Of a stretch of 64,000 nt of DNA, positions 52,279 to 61,016 are shown one piece after another. Source of the DNA: JAKBEU01 sp036172095. GTDB lineage: Bacteria; Patescibacteriota; Microgenomatia; UBA1406; GWC2-37-13. The DNA lies in assembly GCA_036172095.1 (NCBI GenBank), contig JAVHSH010000012.1, positions 69,274 through 133,273 on the forward strand, written 5' to 3'. Position numbers and translations under genes: made by a program. The number at the start of each line of letters is the position of its first letter. Positions within the stretch are counted from its first letter, which is position 1. The notes under the pieces are model-generated. The model searched no databases. It saw only the letters and a program-made list of their open reading frames with translations, and was not told the DNA's origin.

Positions 52279-52806
52279 CTATTTATCCAAAAAAGGTGTT
52301 TGGAAACAATAATGATGACCGTGCATTTTCCTAATAATAAATGAGTCATCAGCAAAAGGAGTATACCTCTTTCGCAGCAAACGAATACATGTTGATTTTC
52401 CTTGACCGGACGCACCCATGAATAAATAAGCACCATCATCTTTAATAGAAACGGCGCCATGCATAAAGAATCCTGATGTGTTGAGCAGATGGAAGAGTAT
52501 ATAACGAATAAGTTGGGAAAACTGTTCAAGACTGATGCTGTAAAAAGCAAATATGGAATTTCTTTTTCCTGTTAGTTTGTAGTATTCAATATAATTCTTA
52601 TCTTTAAATTTGAGAACTTCTGATTGATTGCTTTGTGTAAAATGAATGGTAAAATCTATCTTTTTATTCGTAACAGGAAGAATAAATCCTTTATATGATT
52701 TGAATAATTGCAGAAAAAATAATTTTTGCGCCTGACGATATTCTGTATCATGAAATACAAGCTGAAAGATGTAGCCTGCAATATACAGTTGAGTGTTTTT
52801 CACCAA
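52279..52806 (-). CDS. HprK-like kinase, interrupted by an amber codon
   Basis: The 175-residue frame fits HPr kinase-related proteins: FMHGAVSIKDDGAYLFMGASGQGKST at 114-139 holds the P-loop, FADDSFII near 151 the following acidic pair, and FQTPFLDK ends the frame. After the TAG (minus-strand codon at 52281-52279) the same frame continues WIKKDLHGFPITKIFILEQ and runs to TGA at 52021, about 85 residues, which matches how such kinases end. Thus the protein is probably either truncated or made by amber readthrough. It overlaps DUF2207 by seven bases; its extension overlaps the Cys-rich peptide gene on the other strand. Confidence 0.65.
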   Translation of the reverse strand: MVKNTQLYIAGYIFQLVFHDTEYRQAQKLFFLQLFKSYKGFILPVTNKKIDFTIHFTQSNQSEVLKFKDKNYIEYYKLTGKRNSIFAFYSISLEQFSQLIRYILFHLLNTSGFFMHGAVSIKDDGAYLFMGASGQGKSTCIRLLRKRYTPFADDSFIIRKMHGHHYCFQTPFLDK

Positions 52807-54476
52807 CTCCCTCCACCTCCCCCTCCACCTCCCCCACCTGAAAATCCACCGCTGAATCCCGATGAATGACCAGTGCTTGACCGTGTTGGGGTCGCACTAT
52901 AGCTGAACGTCGAGACAGAATGATGAAGTCTACTTGAAAAGTAGACTGCGTTGAACGTGCTATTATTTTGCCCAACATACCAAGAAGGCTGGACAAGTGA
53001 AATATCCTTGAACCGGTTAGCCCAAATCCGTTCTACCCCGAATGCGACGGCAAACGGAAGTAGTTTTTCAAACATCATCTGGTTTTTTGCCTGGAATTCC
53101 AGTTGTCTTTCCTGTGACGTGAGGAATGTTTTGAGCGATTTCCCAACGCTTGCCTGTTGGGCACCATCATCCGTTTTTGCAGGCATGAATTTCGCGAAAA
53201 TAAAGGAAACTATAGCTAAACCGATGTTCCCCGTGAATAATGCCACGCCACCAAGGGCGTAATATTTATTTCGCGTATCTTGGGGATTTGTCTTGAAAAA
53301 CCCATCCTTTACAACTTGCCTATATATGCTATCTGAGACTTTTTGCATCTCATCGCTTAAATCCCTTCCCTTCAATTTACACTCTTCGTTTCCTTTGAAA
53401 AGCCCGTCCATCAATTTTTTTTCGAATTCCATCAATGTGCCATCGACATCCCAATCACTTTTCCGAACGAAAGTAAATTCCCCTTTTTTATCTTCCACTA
53501 TTTGGAAATGTCCTTTTTGTGCTAGCTGAATAAGTGATCCAAAAATATCCTTCATATCAACTGTTTCATCAATTAAAGAGCCCGTCTCAGCGGGAGTGAG
53601 TTTACGGCCATTCTTCGTCTGTGGAGGATCATACCAGACGCGGGCACTCTCTGATCGAGGGTCCCGACCCGTCATATACCATTTGAGGGGGATATAAATA
53701 GGCAAAGCGACGTACCAGATAAAGGCAACCACCCCCAATAAGGCAAATAATAATCCCAATAGTAGTTTTCCATACCAGGTGTCTTCAAATGCAGTGTAGA
53801 GGACAGGTTTCAGCTCGGAAACATGACCTTTGGGAAACCCTATGACGGCAGTTAGCCCTTCCCCAACTCCGAGTCGTTCCGCAGTGATAGTTGTACTCTC
53901 CTGTTCGGAAATCGACTTACAATTGGTGAGTGCACTTCCCACAACTCCGGTATAGCAAGTCGATTTTACGTCCCCTATCGCTATGTCGGATGGAAGGCGG
54001 ACAGTGGCACTTGTATTTTCAATCGGCACGACCCATTTATCTCCGGTAATGTTCCAGTAGAGTTCGTCATGGTCGGAAAAATAGGTCAAGGCTCCTGAGA
54101 CGGTATAGGCTATTATGTACGTATGAACCCCTGTTATCGTCCTGTTCGCATCCCCTATCTTTATGTTGACGAGTTGGTTTACCACACTTGTTGAGTATGT
54201 GTATGGAGTACCATTTTCATCGACAACACTTCCTATCTGAATTTCCATTTTGTACTGTTTTCCATCGGCATTCTTCTTGAGAAAAGGGACTTCACGATAT
54301 ATTCCATGTTTATAGAGATATTCAAAGTCATATACTATTTTTTCTTTTACTTCAATCGTCCCCTCTTTTTGAACGGTGATTTGGGTGTCATAACTACGAA
54401 TGATTTCAGCGTGCACTGGAGCTACGACAAAAAATGATACGAATGAAATTAAAAATAGAGAAAGTATTTTTTTCAT
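52800..54476 (-). CDS. DUF2207 membrane protein
   Basis: The 558-residue protein has a signal peptide (1-23, ending PVHA), an external beta domain with VYDFEYLYKHGIYREVPF near 49 and a conserved DHDELYWNITGDKW near 137, a transmembrane helix at about 240-262, a cytoplasmic domain, a second hydrophobic segment near 410-428, and a C-terminus rich in Ser and Gly ending GGGGGGGGGGSW. This is the DUF2207 (YciQ-like) order, common in bacteria with unknown function. It shares a seven-base overlap with the HprK-like gene and diverges from 54534. Confidence 0.9.
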   Translation of the reverse strand: MKKILSLFLISFVSFFVVAPVHAEIIRSYDTQITVQKEGTIEVKEKIVYDFEYLYKHGIYREVPFLKKNADGKQYKMEIQIGSVVDENGTPYTYSTSVVNQLVNIKIGDANRTITGVHTYIIAYTVSGALTYFSDHDELYWNITGDKWVVPIENTSATVRLPSDIAIGDVKSTCYTGVVGSALTNCKSISEQESTTITAERLGVGEGLTAVIGFPKGHVSELKPVLYTAFEDTWYGKLLLGLLFALLGVVAFIWYVALPIYIPLKWYMTGRDPRSESARVWYDPPQTKNGRKLTPAETGSLIDETVDMKDIFGSLIQLAQKGHFQIVEDKKGEFTFVRKSDWDVDGTLMEFEKKLMDGLFKGNEECKLKGRDLSDEMQKVSDSIYRQVVKDGFFKTNPQDTRNKYYALGGVALFTGNIGLAIVSFIFAKFMPAKTDDGAQQASVGKSLKTFLTSQERQLEFQAKNQMMFEKLLPFAVAFGVERIWANRFKDISLVQPSWYVGQNNSTFNAVYFSSRLHHSVSTFSYSATPTRSSTGHSSGFSGGFSGGGGGGGGGGSW

Positions 54477-54533
54477 ACTGAGTAGAGTATAGCATTGTGC
54501 AAAAATAATTTAAATATATTGGTAGAATGATAC

Positions 54534-55451
54534 ATGGGGCATACAGAGGTATCACGCAATTTTGCGCAAAAATTCAGACCTGGAGTTGACATTCTTGGAC
54601 AATTGAGAACAATGGCAGGTCCTGAGATGTTCGATTTGGAGGCTACCGCCGATAAAATGGGCATATTCCAGCTTAAAGATAAACATCAACATAGTCTTAT
54701 TGGGCAGTTTATTGTGTCGCTCCATGACAAGCTACTTCATTTGGAGCAGGATGCCTTCTCGACGATGTCAGGAAGAAAGGATGAGTTGTCCCGTCTTTCT
54801 CAACTAGTCACATTTTTTTCTCGTCTCACGTATTTGCCTGACGATATCCGTGAGCAAAAAAAATATATCCAACGTTTTAAATTCGAAAAACACGCGTATC
54901 AACACTTGCCGAATATACAGTCCAAACATGCAAGAGAAATAGTTCCAATTGAAAGCTATGATTTTGGCATTCCCGCCGAAGTTGAATTTTCAGTTCGAGA
55001 TATGGAGAAAGGAAACAAGCTTATCATGAAGCTTTTTCCGGTTGAGTATTCATACTATAAAAATAGACCAGAGCTTGCAGGCGCAAGCAAAGCCGATGCA
55101 CGTTCTGCGATGGCAGAACAAATCGGTCAAGGTCGTGGCCATTTTGATTATATGATCGAAACACTTGAAAGGGCTGATAAGACACGCATTTCACCATATT
55201 TTTCTCTCTGTCTTGAAGATGATGCAGGGGATGTTATTTCGCGACTGAGTGGCAACCTTACCGAGCAAGGGGGTCTGGCTGGATTCGATTTGTTTCCTGA
55301 GGAAATGCCCGCATCGCATATATTTGTTCCTATCCAGGCAGCCCGAAAACACATCTCAAGTACACCGTTGGCTCCCCAGTTGGTCATGCAGACTTTCTGC
55401 AAGACGCTTCTACCCCTCCAAACTAGAAGTTTGCTCAATACAAAAAAATGA
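54534..55451 (+). CDS. protein of unknown function
   Basis: The 305-residue protein is soluble by appearance, with helical N-terminal half (LGQLRTMAGPEMFDLEATADKMG, SLHDKLLHLEQDAF) and a mixed C-terminal half. No known motif is seen. It has a TAGAAT box five bases before its ATG, and it overlaps the methyltransferase gene by four bases (ATGA), so the two are translated together; methylation of a partner may be related. Confidence 0.6.
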   Translation: MGHTEVSRNFAQKFRPGVDILGQLRTMAGPEMFDLEATADKMGIFQLKDKHQHSLIGQFIVSLHDKLLHLEQDAFSTMSGRKDELSRLSQLVTFFSRLTYLPDDIREQKKYIQRFKFEKHAYQHLPNIQSKHAREIVPIESYDFGIPAEVEFSVRDMEKGNKLIMKLFPVEYSYYKNRPELAGASKADARSAMAEQIGQGRGHFDYMIETLERADKTRISPYFSLCLEDDAGDVISRLSGNLTEQGGLAGFDLFPEEMPASHIFVPIQAARKHISSTPLAPQLVMQTFCKTLLPLQTRSLLNTKK

Positions 55452-55999
55452 TCTTTGCTGGAATAATCATTATTCTTATATTCATTGTTATAATCATATT
55501 TTCATTCCCTCAATTTTCTCCGGTGCCCTATTTCCCTTCAAACGCAAAGGATATGCCCCTCATTCTGAAGGCGCTTCAGATACGAGATCATCAAACTGTT
55601 ATTGATCTGGGAGCAGGAGATGGAATTGTTATATTTGAGGCTGCACAACAAGCTTTGATAAAGAAATGTAATACCCAGTTCTATGCAGTTGAAATAAATC
55701 CTGTTCTCCTCCTTGTCCTTCATATGAGACGTCTCTTCCATGCAAACCGAAAGAATATTCATGTCTTAAATAAGGATATGTTTACGCTGCAATACTCTCA
55801 ACTAATCGCCAATCGCTCTCCACTGGTCACTTTCTATATTTATATCTCCCCTTGGTTCATCGAGAAAACAGTTTTAAATATTTCCAAGCAAATTAAGAAT
55901 TTCAATCTTGTTTCATATTTTTACCAGGTAAAGTGCCTTCCAGGACATAAAGAGTCGCTCCAGACAGGGATTCATAAAGTGTTTTCCTACACGGGTTAG
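55448..55999 (+). CDS. membrane-anchored SAM-dependent methyltransferase-like protein
   Basis: The 183-residue protein begins with a hydrophobic helix (about 3-21) and then a class I methyltransferase core: TVIDLGAGDGIVIFEAA near 49 is motif I and FYAVEINPVLLLVL near 77 is the acidic end of strand 2; the aromatic FYIYISPWF near 126 matches motif IV in position. The target is unknown. It overlaps the previous gene by four bases and converges with the amidohydrolase by four bases. Confidence 0.78.
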   Translation: MIFAGIIIILIFIVIIIFSFPQFSPVPYFPSNAKDMPLILKALQIRDHQTVIDLGAGDGIVIFEAAQQALIKKCNTQFYAVEINPVLLLVLHMRRLFHANRKNIHVLNKDMFTLQYSQLIANRSPLVTFYIYISPWFIEKTVLNISKQIKNFNLVSYFYQVKCLPGHKESLQTGIHKVFSYTG

Positions 56000-57018
56000 A
56001 TTTTTAGCAATCTTTGTGCATTCTTCCCAAGCAGAGCTTCCCTGACCCCTTCTTTCATACCTTCGGTAGCAAGAAGTACTTTTGCGAGAGGAAGCACTGA
56101 AGGATAATAGGGCCAATCGGAACCAAAAAGCATTTTTTCATATCCGTTTTTATTAATCATTTCTTGAATGACTTGAGGAGGTTGCCCACTTAGCTCCAAA
56201 TAGACGTGTTTATAGCGCTTCGAAAGTTGCATAGCCTCAATATGGTCAAATGCGCCTCCTGAGTGACCAAGAATAAATATATTTTCCGGAAAATCAGAAC
56301 ACACCTTTTTGAAATAGAACGGTTCGACGAAACGCTTTTGCCATTTGGGTGAAATGGGGCTGAGCCCAGTATGAAATATGATGGGCAACTGGTACGCTTT
56401 TGCCAATTCATAAATTTCGTATGCTCCCTTATGTGTCGGTTTGAACAGCTGAATTTGGGGATGCAACTTGATTCCCTTTGCCCCCAACCTGACAAAATCT
56501 TTCAGCCTTTGTTCTTTATCCTTCATGAGGGGATGGAGAGAAATGAACGAAACAAGACGCTTTTTTCCTTCCTCGTGTGACGCAATAGAATTCAATATTT
56601 GTTCACTATTTGTAGACAGCGCCAGAAAGTCGATTGCGAGTACAAAAGAGCTATTAATTCCCATCCTATCCATTTCTTCTAGTATGTTTGGAATGGTGTG
56701 TGTCTTACTATAGCCATGAGAATTAAAAGCACCACGTATCGTTTCCAAACGTGCTTTCTTCGCATTATTAGCTTCAAAATCTACCGCATTATAGTGTGAT
56801 ATATCAAATTGATTTCCCCTTTCAGGGAAAAAATAGTGGGTGTTCGCGTGAGATGCGAGGAGATTTATTTTTCTCGCTAGAAGATAAGTCCACCCTAAAT
56901 GAGTGTGAGCATCGATAATAATATAGTTCCTATATTGAGGCTTTAAGACAATCTTTTTTTCACTATTTAATGAAAAATATGGGAGTCGTATAAGATCGGG
57001 TATATCGACGAATTTCAT
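55996..57018 (-). CDS. amidohydrolase (TIM-barrel metal hydrolase)
   Basis: The 340-residue protein follows the amidohydrolase-2 order: IIIDAHTHLGWTY near 33 gives the HxH metal ligands, LGAKGIKLHPQIQLF near 175, PIIFHTGLSPIS near 211 and FILGHSGGAFDHI near 246 give further His, and MLFGSDWPYYPS near 292 the catalytic Asp. It hydrolyses or decarboxylates a small ring or carboxylate compound. It overlaps the HAD gene by four bases; both may belong to a small catabolic unit. Confidence 0.88.
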   Translation of the reverse strand: MKFVDIPDLIRLPYFSLNSEKKIVLKPQYRNYIIIDAHTHLGWTYLLARKINLLASHANTHYFFPERGNQFDISHYNAVDFEANNAKKARLETIRGAFNSHGYSKTHTIPNILEEMDRMGINSSFVLAIDFLALSTNSEQILNSIASHEEGKKRLVSFISLHPLMKDKEQRLKDFVRLGAKGIKLHPQIQLFKPTHKGAYEIYELAKAYQLPIIFHTGLSPISPKWQKRFVEPFYFKKVCSDFPENIFILGHSGGAFDHIEAMQLSKRYKHVYLELSGQPPQVIQEMINKNGYEKMLFGSDWPYYPSVLPLAKVLLATEGMKEGVREALLGKNAQRLLKI

Positions 57019-57650
57019 GAAAGTAATTCTGCTAACTCTTTTGGGTGATTGATAATATGTACTGCACCTGCCTTTTTTAAAGCATCAGCAGAGTTGAGCC
57101 CCCATGTCACAGAGACACAGTCTAGTTTTATTTTGTTACACGCCTCAAAATCCCGTATTTCATCACCTACGTATATCGACTCATCTATCGCCATTTTATG
57201 CTGATGCATAAGCGATTGGAGCGCCTTATCCTTCCCAAATATATTGAGCTCACTATGGACAAAGTCAAATAGGTCGGATAGATTATTTTTCACTACGAAC
57301 TCTTGTATCGAATCCCTTCTGTTTGAGGATAACACAGCCAGAACAAATCCCTTCTTTTTTAACTGTGTGAGCATTTCCAATATCCCCTTACAAGGTGGAA
57401 TAGAAAACATCTGTTTTTTAAGCATCGATCTTCCCTCGAGAAGGAGGAATGGGATCTTTACTAGTGGAATTCCAAACTTATGGGGAATTTCTATTAATCC
57501 GTGTTCTCGAACCCATTCCCAATCGGCTTGGGTGATTTGCCTTTCATATCCAACTTTCCGTGCAAGCTCCTGGATAATCGTAAACATTACAGGAATAGTG
57601 TCAGCAAGCGTTCCATCGAAGTCAAAGATGATATATTTTTTGCGAAGCAT
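57015..57650 (-). CDS. HAD hydrolase, phosphoglycolate-phosphatase-like
   Basis: The 211-residue protein begins MLRKKYIIFDFDGTLADTIPV (motif I, both Asp), and has LAVLSSNRRDSI near 105 (motif II Ser) and IYVGDEIRDFEACNKI near 166 (motif IV Asp pair). This is the order of phosphoglycolate phosphatase and beta-phosphoglucomutase relatives. The substrate is unknown. It is the first gene of a two-gene unit with the amidohydrolase. Confidence 0.88.
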   Translation of the reverse strand: MLRKKYIIFDFDGTLADTIPVMFTIIQELARKVGYERQITQADWEWVREHGLIEIPHKFGIPLVKIPFLLLEGRSMLKKQMFSIPPCKGILEMLTQLKKKGFVLAVLSSNRRDSIQEFVVKNNLSDLFDFVHSELNIFGKDKALQSLMHQHKMAIDESIYVGDEIRDFEACNKIKLDCVSVTWGLNSADALKKAGAVHIINHPKELAELLS

Positions 57651-57676
57651 ATGTTTTAAAATCTAGAATTTGGAGT

Positions 57677-57943
57677 TTAGTGCTTATGCTTTTCATCTTT
57701 TCCTCCGCAACACCCTCCCCCACAACATCCACCCTCTTCTTTCTCATCTTCACAGCCTTCAATTCTCTTTCCTTTCTCATCATATTGATATAGTTCATCA
57801 TCTTTTTCATCGAGAGTCGCTTTATGTGATCCATCACAGAAGGGTTGATTTTTAGAAAGCCCACACATACAGATATGGACAGTCTTATCACCCACCTTTA
57901 ACTCAAACGGTCCTTTAGCAGTTTTTACAACAACACGTGCCAT
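57677..57943 (-). CDS. CDGSH iron-sulfur domain protein
   Basis: The 88-residue protein has CMCGLSKNQPFCDGSH at about 27-42, matching the C-x-C...P-x-C-D-G-x-H signature that binds a 2Fe-2S cluster by three Cys and one His. The C-terminal tail, EEGGCCGGGCCGGKDEKHKH, adds four Cys and His residues that could bind metal. CDGSH proteins act in redox or iron handling; the partner is unknown. It lies just upstream of the HAD gene on the same strand. Confidence 0.9.
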   Translation of the reverse strand: MARVVVKTAKGPFELKVGDKTVHICMCGLSKNQPFCDGSHKATLDEKDDELYQYDEKGKRIEGCEDEKEEGGCCGGGCCGGKDEKHKH

Positions 57944-58074
57944 ATTTATAAAATAAATTGGTAATAATACCTATATTATAACAATAGATTCGGAATAATA
58001 TCATCTGACCAAATATATACCCTATAGAATTAATATTTTTATGTTTTTTTATATATTTTGAGCCTATTTTATAC

Positions 58075-58112
58075 TTGATTTTTTCATATAAATATCCTAT
58101 AATATAGGATAT
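58075..58112 (+). promoter_or_regulatory. promoter with an overlapping palindromic operator
   Basis: TTGATT (58075-58080), 17 bases, TATAAT (58098-58103), ATG at 58111. ATATCCTAT (58092-58100) and ATAGGATAT (58104-58112) form a perfect 9-bp inverted repeat spanning the -10 box and the start codon, a good site for a repressor dimer. Confidence 0.55.
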
Positions 58113-58509
58113 GAAAGAAGGCGGTTTTTGGGAACGCGTTTTTACCACGCAAAAAACTATAAACTATATTTCCTCACCGGACAATTCAGATGCTGTTGAT
58201 GTAGATGGAGATGGTGGCGATAGAGTGTTTGTCGGTCCTATCGGTAATGTACACACAACAATCAACCCTATTGAAGTGATACGAAAAGTATGGATTCCTC
58301 GTGCTATTATGGCAATCGGGGTACTTGGCCTTGCTACCTGTATGTGTACAGCAGCAATAAATTCAATAATTAGCGGCGGAACAGACGTTAACCCTACTCC
58401 GATATCAAGTCCAGCCACATTGGAATCGGGACAAAATTGGGCACATTTTGAAATCCCAAAGCCGTCCGCTACACCAACATCAGCACTCCAAATGCAAATT
58501 GTTCCGTAA
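58111..58509 (+). CDS. small single-pass membrane protein
   Basis: The 132-residue protein has a soluble N-terminal part with an Asp/Gly stretch (DAVDVDGDGGD), one transmembrane helix at about 64-84 containing CMC, and a Pro/Thr/Ser-rich C-terminal part. No family is recognised. A near-consensus promoter with a palindrome across its -10 box controls it. The last gene on its right, dnaB, is convergent. Confidence 0.5.
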   Translation: MKEGGFWERVFTTQKTINYISSPDNSDAVDVDGDGGDRVFVGPIGNVHTTINPIEVIRKVWIPRAIMAIGVLGLATCMCTAAINSIISGGTDVNPTPISSPATLESGQNWAHFEIPKPSATPTSALQMQIVP

Positions 58510-58525
58510 GAAATATAAAAGAGGT

Positions 58526-59878
58526 TTAAACAGTCATCGCAGTTTTGTCGATTGAGTAGAATTTGACGCGGTCGCCTCGGAACATAAGGTCTATTTCACC
58601 AGTTGAACCGTTTCTGTGTTTTGCCATATAGAGCTTCACCATACGCTTGCTTGCATTCAAAAGATCTTCACTTTCATCTTCATAGTATAGGAACATGACA
58701 ACGTCTGCATCCTGTTCAATTGCACCAGATTCACGAAGGTCAGCTAGTTGAGGTTTTTTTGTACCTCTCTGCTCCACTGCACGCGAAAGCTGAGAAAGCG
58801 CAATGACGGGAATTTTGAGTTCACGAGCTAGATTTTTCAATCCTTGAGATACAAATGAAACCTCCTGAACACGCGACTCGAATCGTTTGCCCGGGTCGGC
58901 AAGTTGGAGATAATCGACAATAATAAGCTGAATGTCTTTTTCTGCTTTTAGTTTACGTGCTTTTGATCGCATCTCAAGGATGGAAACTCCAGGGGTATCG
59001 TCGATATAGATGGGTGCTTCAGATAGCTCTCCCATTGCCTGCGTAAGACGTCGATAATCGTCATCTGACAGCTTACCCGTTTTAAGGCGCCATGCATCGA
59101 TATCAGCCTGTCCAACGAGTAGACGATCAACAAGCTCTTCCTTACTCATTTCAAGAGAGAAAAATCCAACTCCTTTTTTTGCTTTCAGCGCAACGTTTGA
59201 TGCGATATTGAGAGCAAACGTCGTCTTTCCAATACCAGGACGCGCAGCAAGAATAAGAAGATTGGATGCCTGCATGCCGGCAAGTTTGTTGTCTAGGTCC
59301 AAAAAGCCCGTTGGGACGCCACGCATTCCTGCCCCATTTTTCATGAAATCCTCAAGCCGCTCAAAACTGTTTGCGACAATTTCCTTAAGTTCTATGAAGT
59401 CGCGGTGTGATTGTTGCTGCGCAATCGCAAAAATATCAGACTCAACCTCATCGAGCATCTGTTTGATATCCCCTGTTTCATTAAACGCCTGATCTGCGGT
59501 TCGCGAAGCGAGTTCAATGAGCCTTCGTTTTGTCGATTGATCCTTAACTATGTGAGCATAGTTTTCGATATTTGCCGAAGTCGGGACTGAATTAATCAAA
59601 TCTGCAAGATAAGGCGCGCCGCCTGCATCTTTTATTGATCCGTTTTTCTGGAGTTGATTTTTAAGGGTGACAACATCTATTGGTTGCTGTTGTTCAAACA
59701 ATTCCAACATCGCAGCATAAATAAGCTGGTGATTTCGCATATAAAAATGCTCAATGCGGAGAAACTCGGCGATAAGGCTTATTGCTGATGCGTCTACGAG
59801 TATTGCCCCCAATACAGACTTCTCTGCGTCAAGATCCTGAGGTGGAAGCCGCAGTGCATGGGAAGCGGATGATGACAT
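58526..59878 (-). CDS. dnaB: replicative DNA helicase
   Basis: DnaB is the hexameric 5'-3' helicase that leads the replication fork. The 450-residue protein starts with the N-terminal helical domain (RLPPQDLDAEKSVLGAIL near 9), then a RecA-like domain: LILAARPGIGKTTFALNIA near 207 is the P-loop, FSLEMSKEELVDRLL near 240, LIIVDYLQL near 312 is Walker B, and an arginine finger region near 368 (LRESGAIEQDADVVMFLYY). It is complete, with normal length, and no intein. It stands alone on its strand. Confidence 0.96.
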   Translation of the reverse strand: MSSSASHALRLPPQDLDAEKSVLGAILVDASAISLIAEFLRIEHFYMRNHQLIYAAMLELFEQQQPIDVVTLKNQLQKNGSIKDAGGAPYLADLINSVPTSANIENYAHIVKDQSTKRRLIELASRTADQAFNETGDIKQMLDEVESDIFAIAQQQSHRDFIELKEIVANSFERLEDFMKNGAGMRGVPTGFLDLDNKLAGMQASNLLILAARPGIGKTTFALNIASNVALKAKKGVGFFSLEMSKEELVDRLLVGQADIDAWRLKTGKLSDDDYRRLTQAMGELSEAPIYIDDTPGVSILEMRSKARKLKAEKDIQLIIVDYLQLADPGKRFESRVQEVSFVSQGLKNLARELKIPVIALSQLSRAVEQRGTKKPQLADLRESGAIEQDADVVMFLYYEDESEDLLNASKRMVKLYMAKHRNGSTGEIDLMFRGDRVKFYSIDKTAMTV

Positions 59879-59907
59879 AAATATGAATCAAATCTCAAAA
59901 AATAAAA

Positions 59908-60549
59908 TTACTTCAAGACAACCACTTTCATAGCTTGATCGACAATAAAATCTTCCTTTTTCACAATAAGCTTTTCCAATGGCTCGGCTTTTTCAATACC
60001 CATTTTTTTGAGAAATTCTTCAAGAGGTGCAAGTCCTTCTATTTTTATATCGGGTCTTCCATAATGCATCGGGATGACAATTGTCGGCTCGACTTTCTTT
60101 ATTAATTGGAGCGCTTCATCTGCGTTAAGGGCATATTTTCCTCCCACTGGGACCATAAGAATATGAACATCCCCTATTTCATCTAGAAGTTCGTCTGATG
60201 GGATGACTCCCAAATCGCCACAATGAAGGATTGAAATGCCTTCTGATTCAAACTTGTAGAGCACGACTTCTCCTCGTTCTTTTCCCTCAACTTTATCGTG
60301 ATAGGATCGAAATCCCCAGATGCGGATACCTTTTTTTTCAAATTGCCCTGGCCAAGTCAGGATAAGAGGGTTCCCCTCAATCAAATCAGTATGGGAATGA
60401 TCTTTGTGTGCATGGGATATTGTGACAATATCCGCTTCTTGCTTTGGGAATTTAAGACCGACGAATGCAGGATCAAATGGATCAGTGACAAGTTTTGCGT
60501 CTTTTGTTTTTATCAAGAAAGATGAGTGGGATAGGTATTTTATTTCCAT
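59908..60549 (-). CDS. MBL-fold metal hydrolase, UPF0173-like
   Basis: From MEIKYLSHSSFLIKTK (60549) the 213-residue protein has the beta-lactamase-like fold: TDPFDPAF near 23, VTISHAHKDHSH near 42 (His metal ligands), ILHCGDLG near 95 and VIPMHYGRPD near 146 (final His). This matches the UPF0173/UlaG-like branch. The reaction is unknown. An open frame runs further upstream, overlapping 60578-61003, but only this start gives the family's N-terminus. Confidence 0.85.
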   Translation of the reverse strand: MEIKYLSHSSFLIKTKDAKLVTDPFDPAFVGLKFPKQEADIVTISHAHKDHSHTDLIEGNPLILTWPGQFEKKGIRIWGFRSYHDKVEGKERGEVVLYKFESEGISILHCGDLGVIPSDELLDEIGDVHILMVPVGGKYALNADEALQLIKKVEPTIVIPMHYGRPDIKIEGLAPLEEFLKKMGIEKAEPLEKLIVKKEDFIVDQAMKVVVLK

Positions 60550-60577
60550 AGTGGTATAAAGATACCAAAACCTTCCA

Positions 60578-61003
60578 TTATTTGCAAATAGCTTTTCTGA
60601 TGAGCTCTTGTTGGTCTGGGGAGAGATTGTCGATGTTCTGAAGGACTTTTCCAAGGGTATTGTCAAAGACGAAGACTTTTGCGGTATCAGCAGACTTTGA
60701 TGCGATATCCTGAACGGCATTTTGCACCGTCTGTTGCGCAGCACCCAGCACCACACCCGCCTCTTTCTGGACTTGTTCCAAATATGGTTTTGCGGTATCG
60801 ATAACCTTTTTCTTGACATCTTCCTGTAATGTATTTACACCGAGAGTGGTTCCTTGTGATTCGTTTTTTTGTGTTGGTTTTTGCGTATTTTTTGCAAGCA
60901 TGGGAACAATGAAGTATCCCATGAGCAACAAAATGATAAGGAGTCCTGGTTGCCAAATGGGGACTTTCCGTGTCGCTATTTCTTCAATCTGTTTTAACTT
61001 CAT
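60578..61003 (-). CDS. single-pass membrane protein with a helical tail
   Basis: The 141-residue protein has a transmembrane helix at about 19-37 and an external helical stretch (DVKKKVIDTAKPYLEQVQKEAGVVLGAAQQTVQNAVQD) that looks coiled-coil-like. It ends with a short DQQELIRKAICK segment. No family is recognised. It is 28 bases upstream of the metal hydrolase and on the same strand, so the two may be co-transcribed. Confidence 0.6.
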   Translation of the reverse strand: MKLKQIEEIATRKVPIWQPGLLIILLLMGYFIVPMLAKNTQKPTQKNESQGTTLGVNTLQEDVKKKVIDTAKPYLEQVQKEAGVVLGAAQQTVQNAVQDIASKSADTAKVFVFDNTLGKVLQNIDNLSPDQQELIRKAICK

Positions 61004-61016
61004 GGTTATATGATAT

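Noticed and set aside
51911..52312. Open frame of 133 residues overlapping the Cys-rich peptide
   Set aside because: It is antisense to the HprK-like extension and shows no protein-like pattern; the frame at 51832 has a better start and a clear motif.
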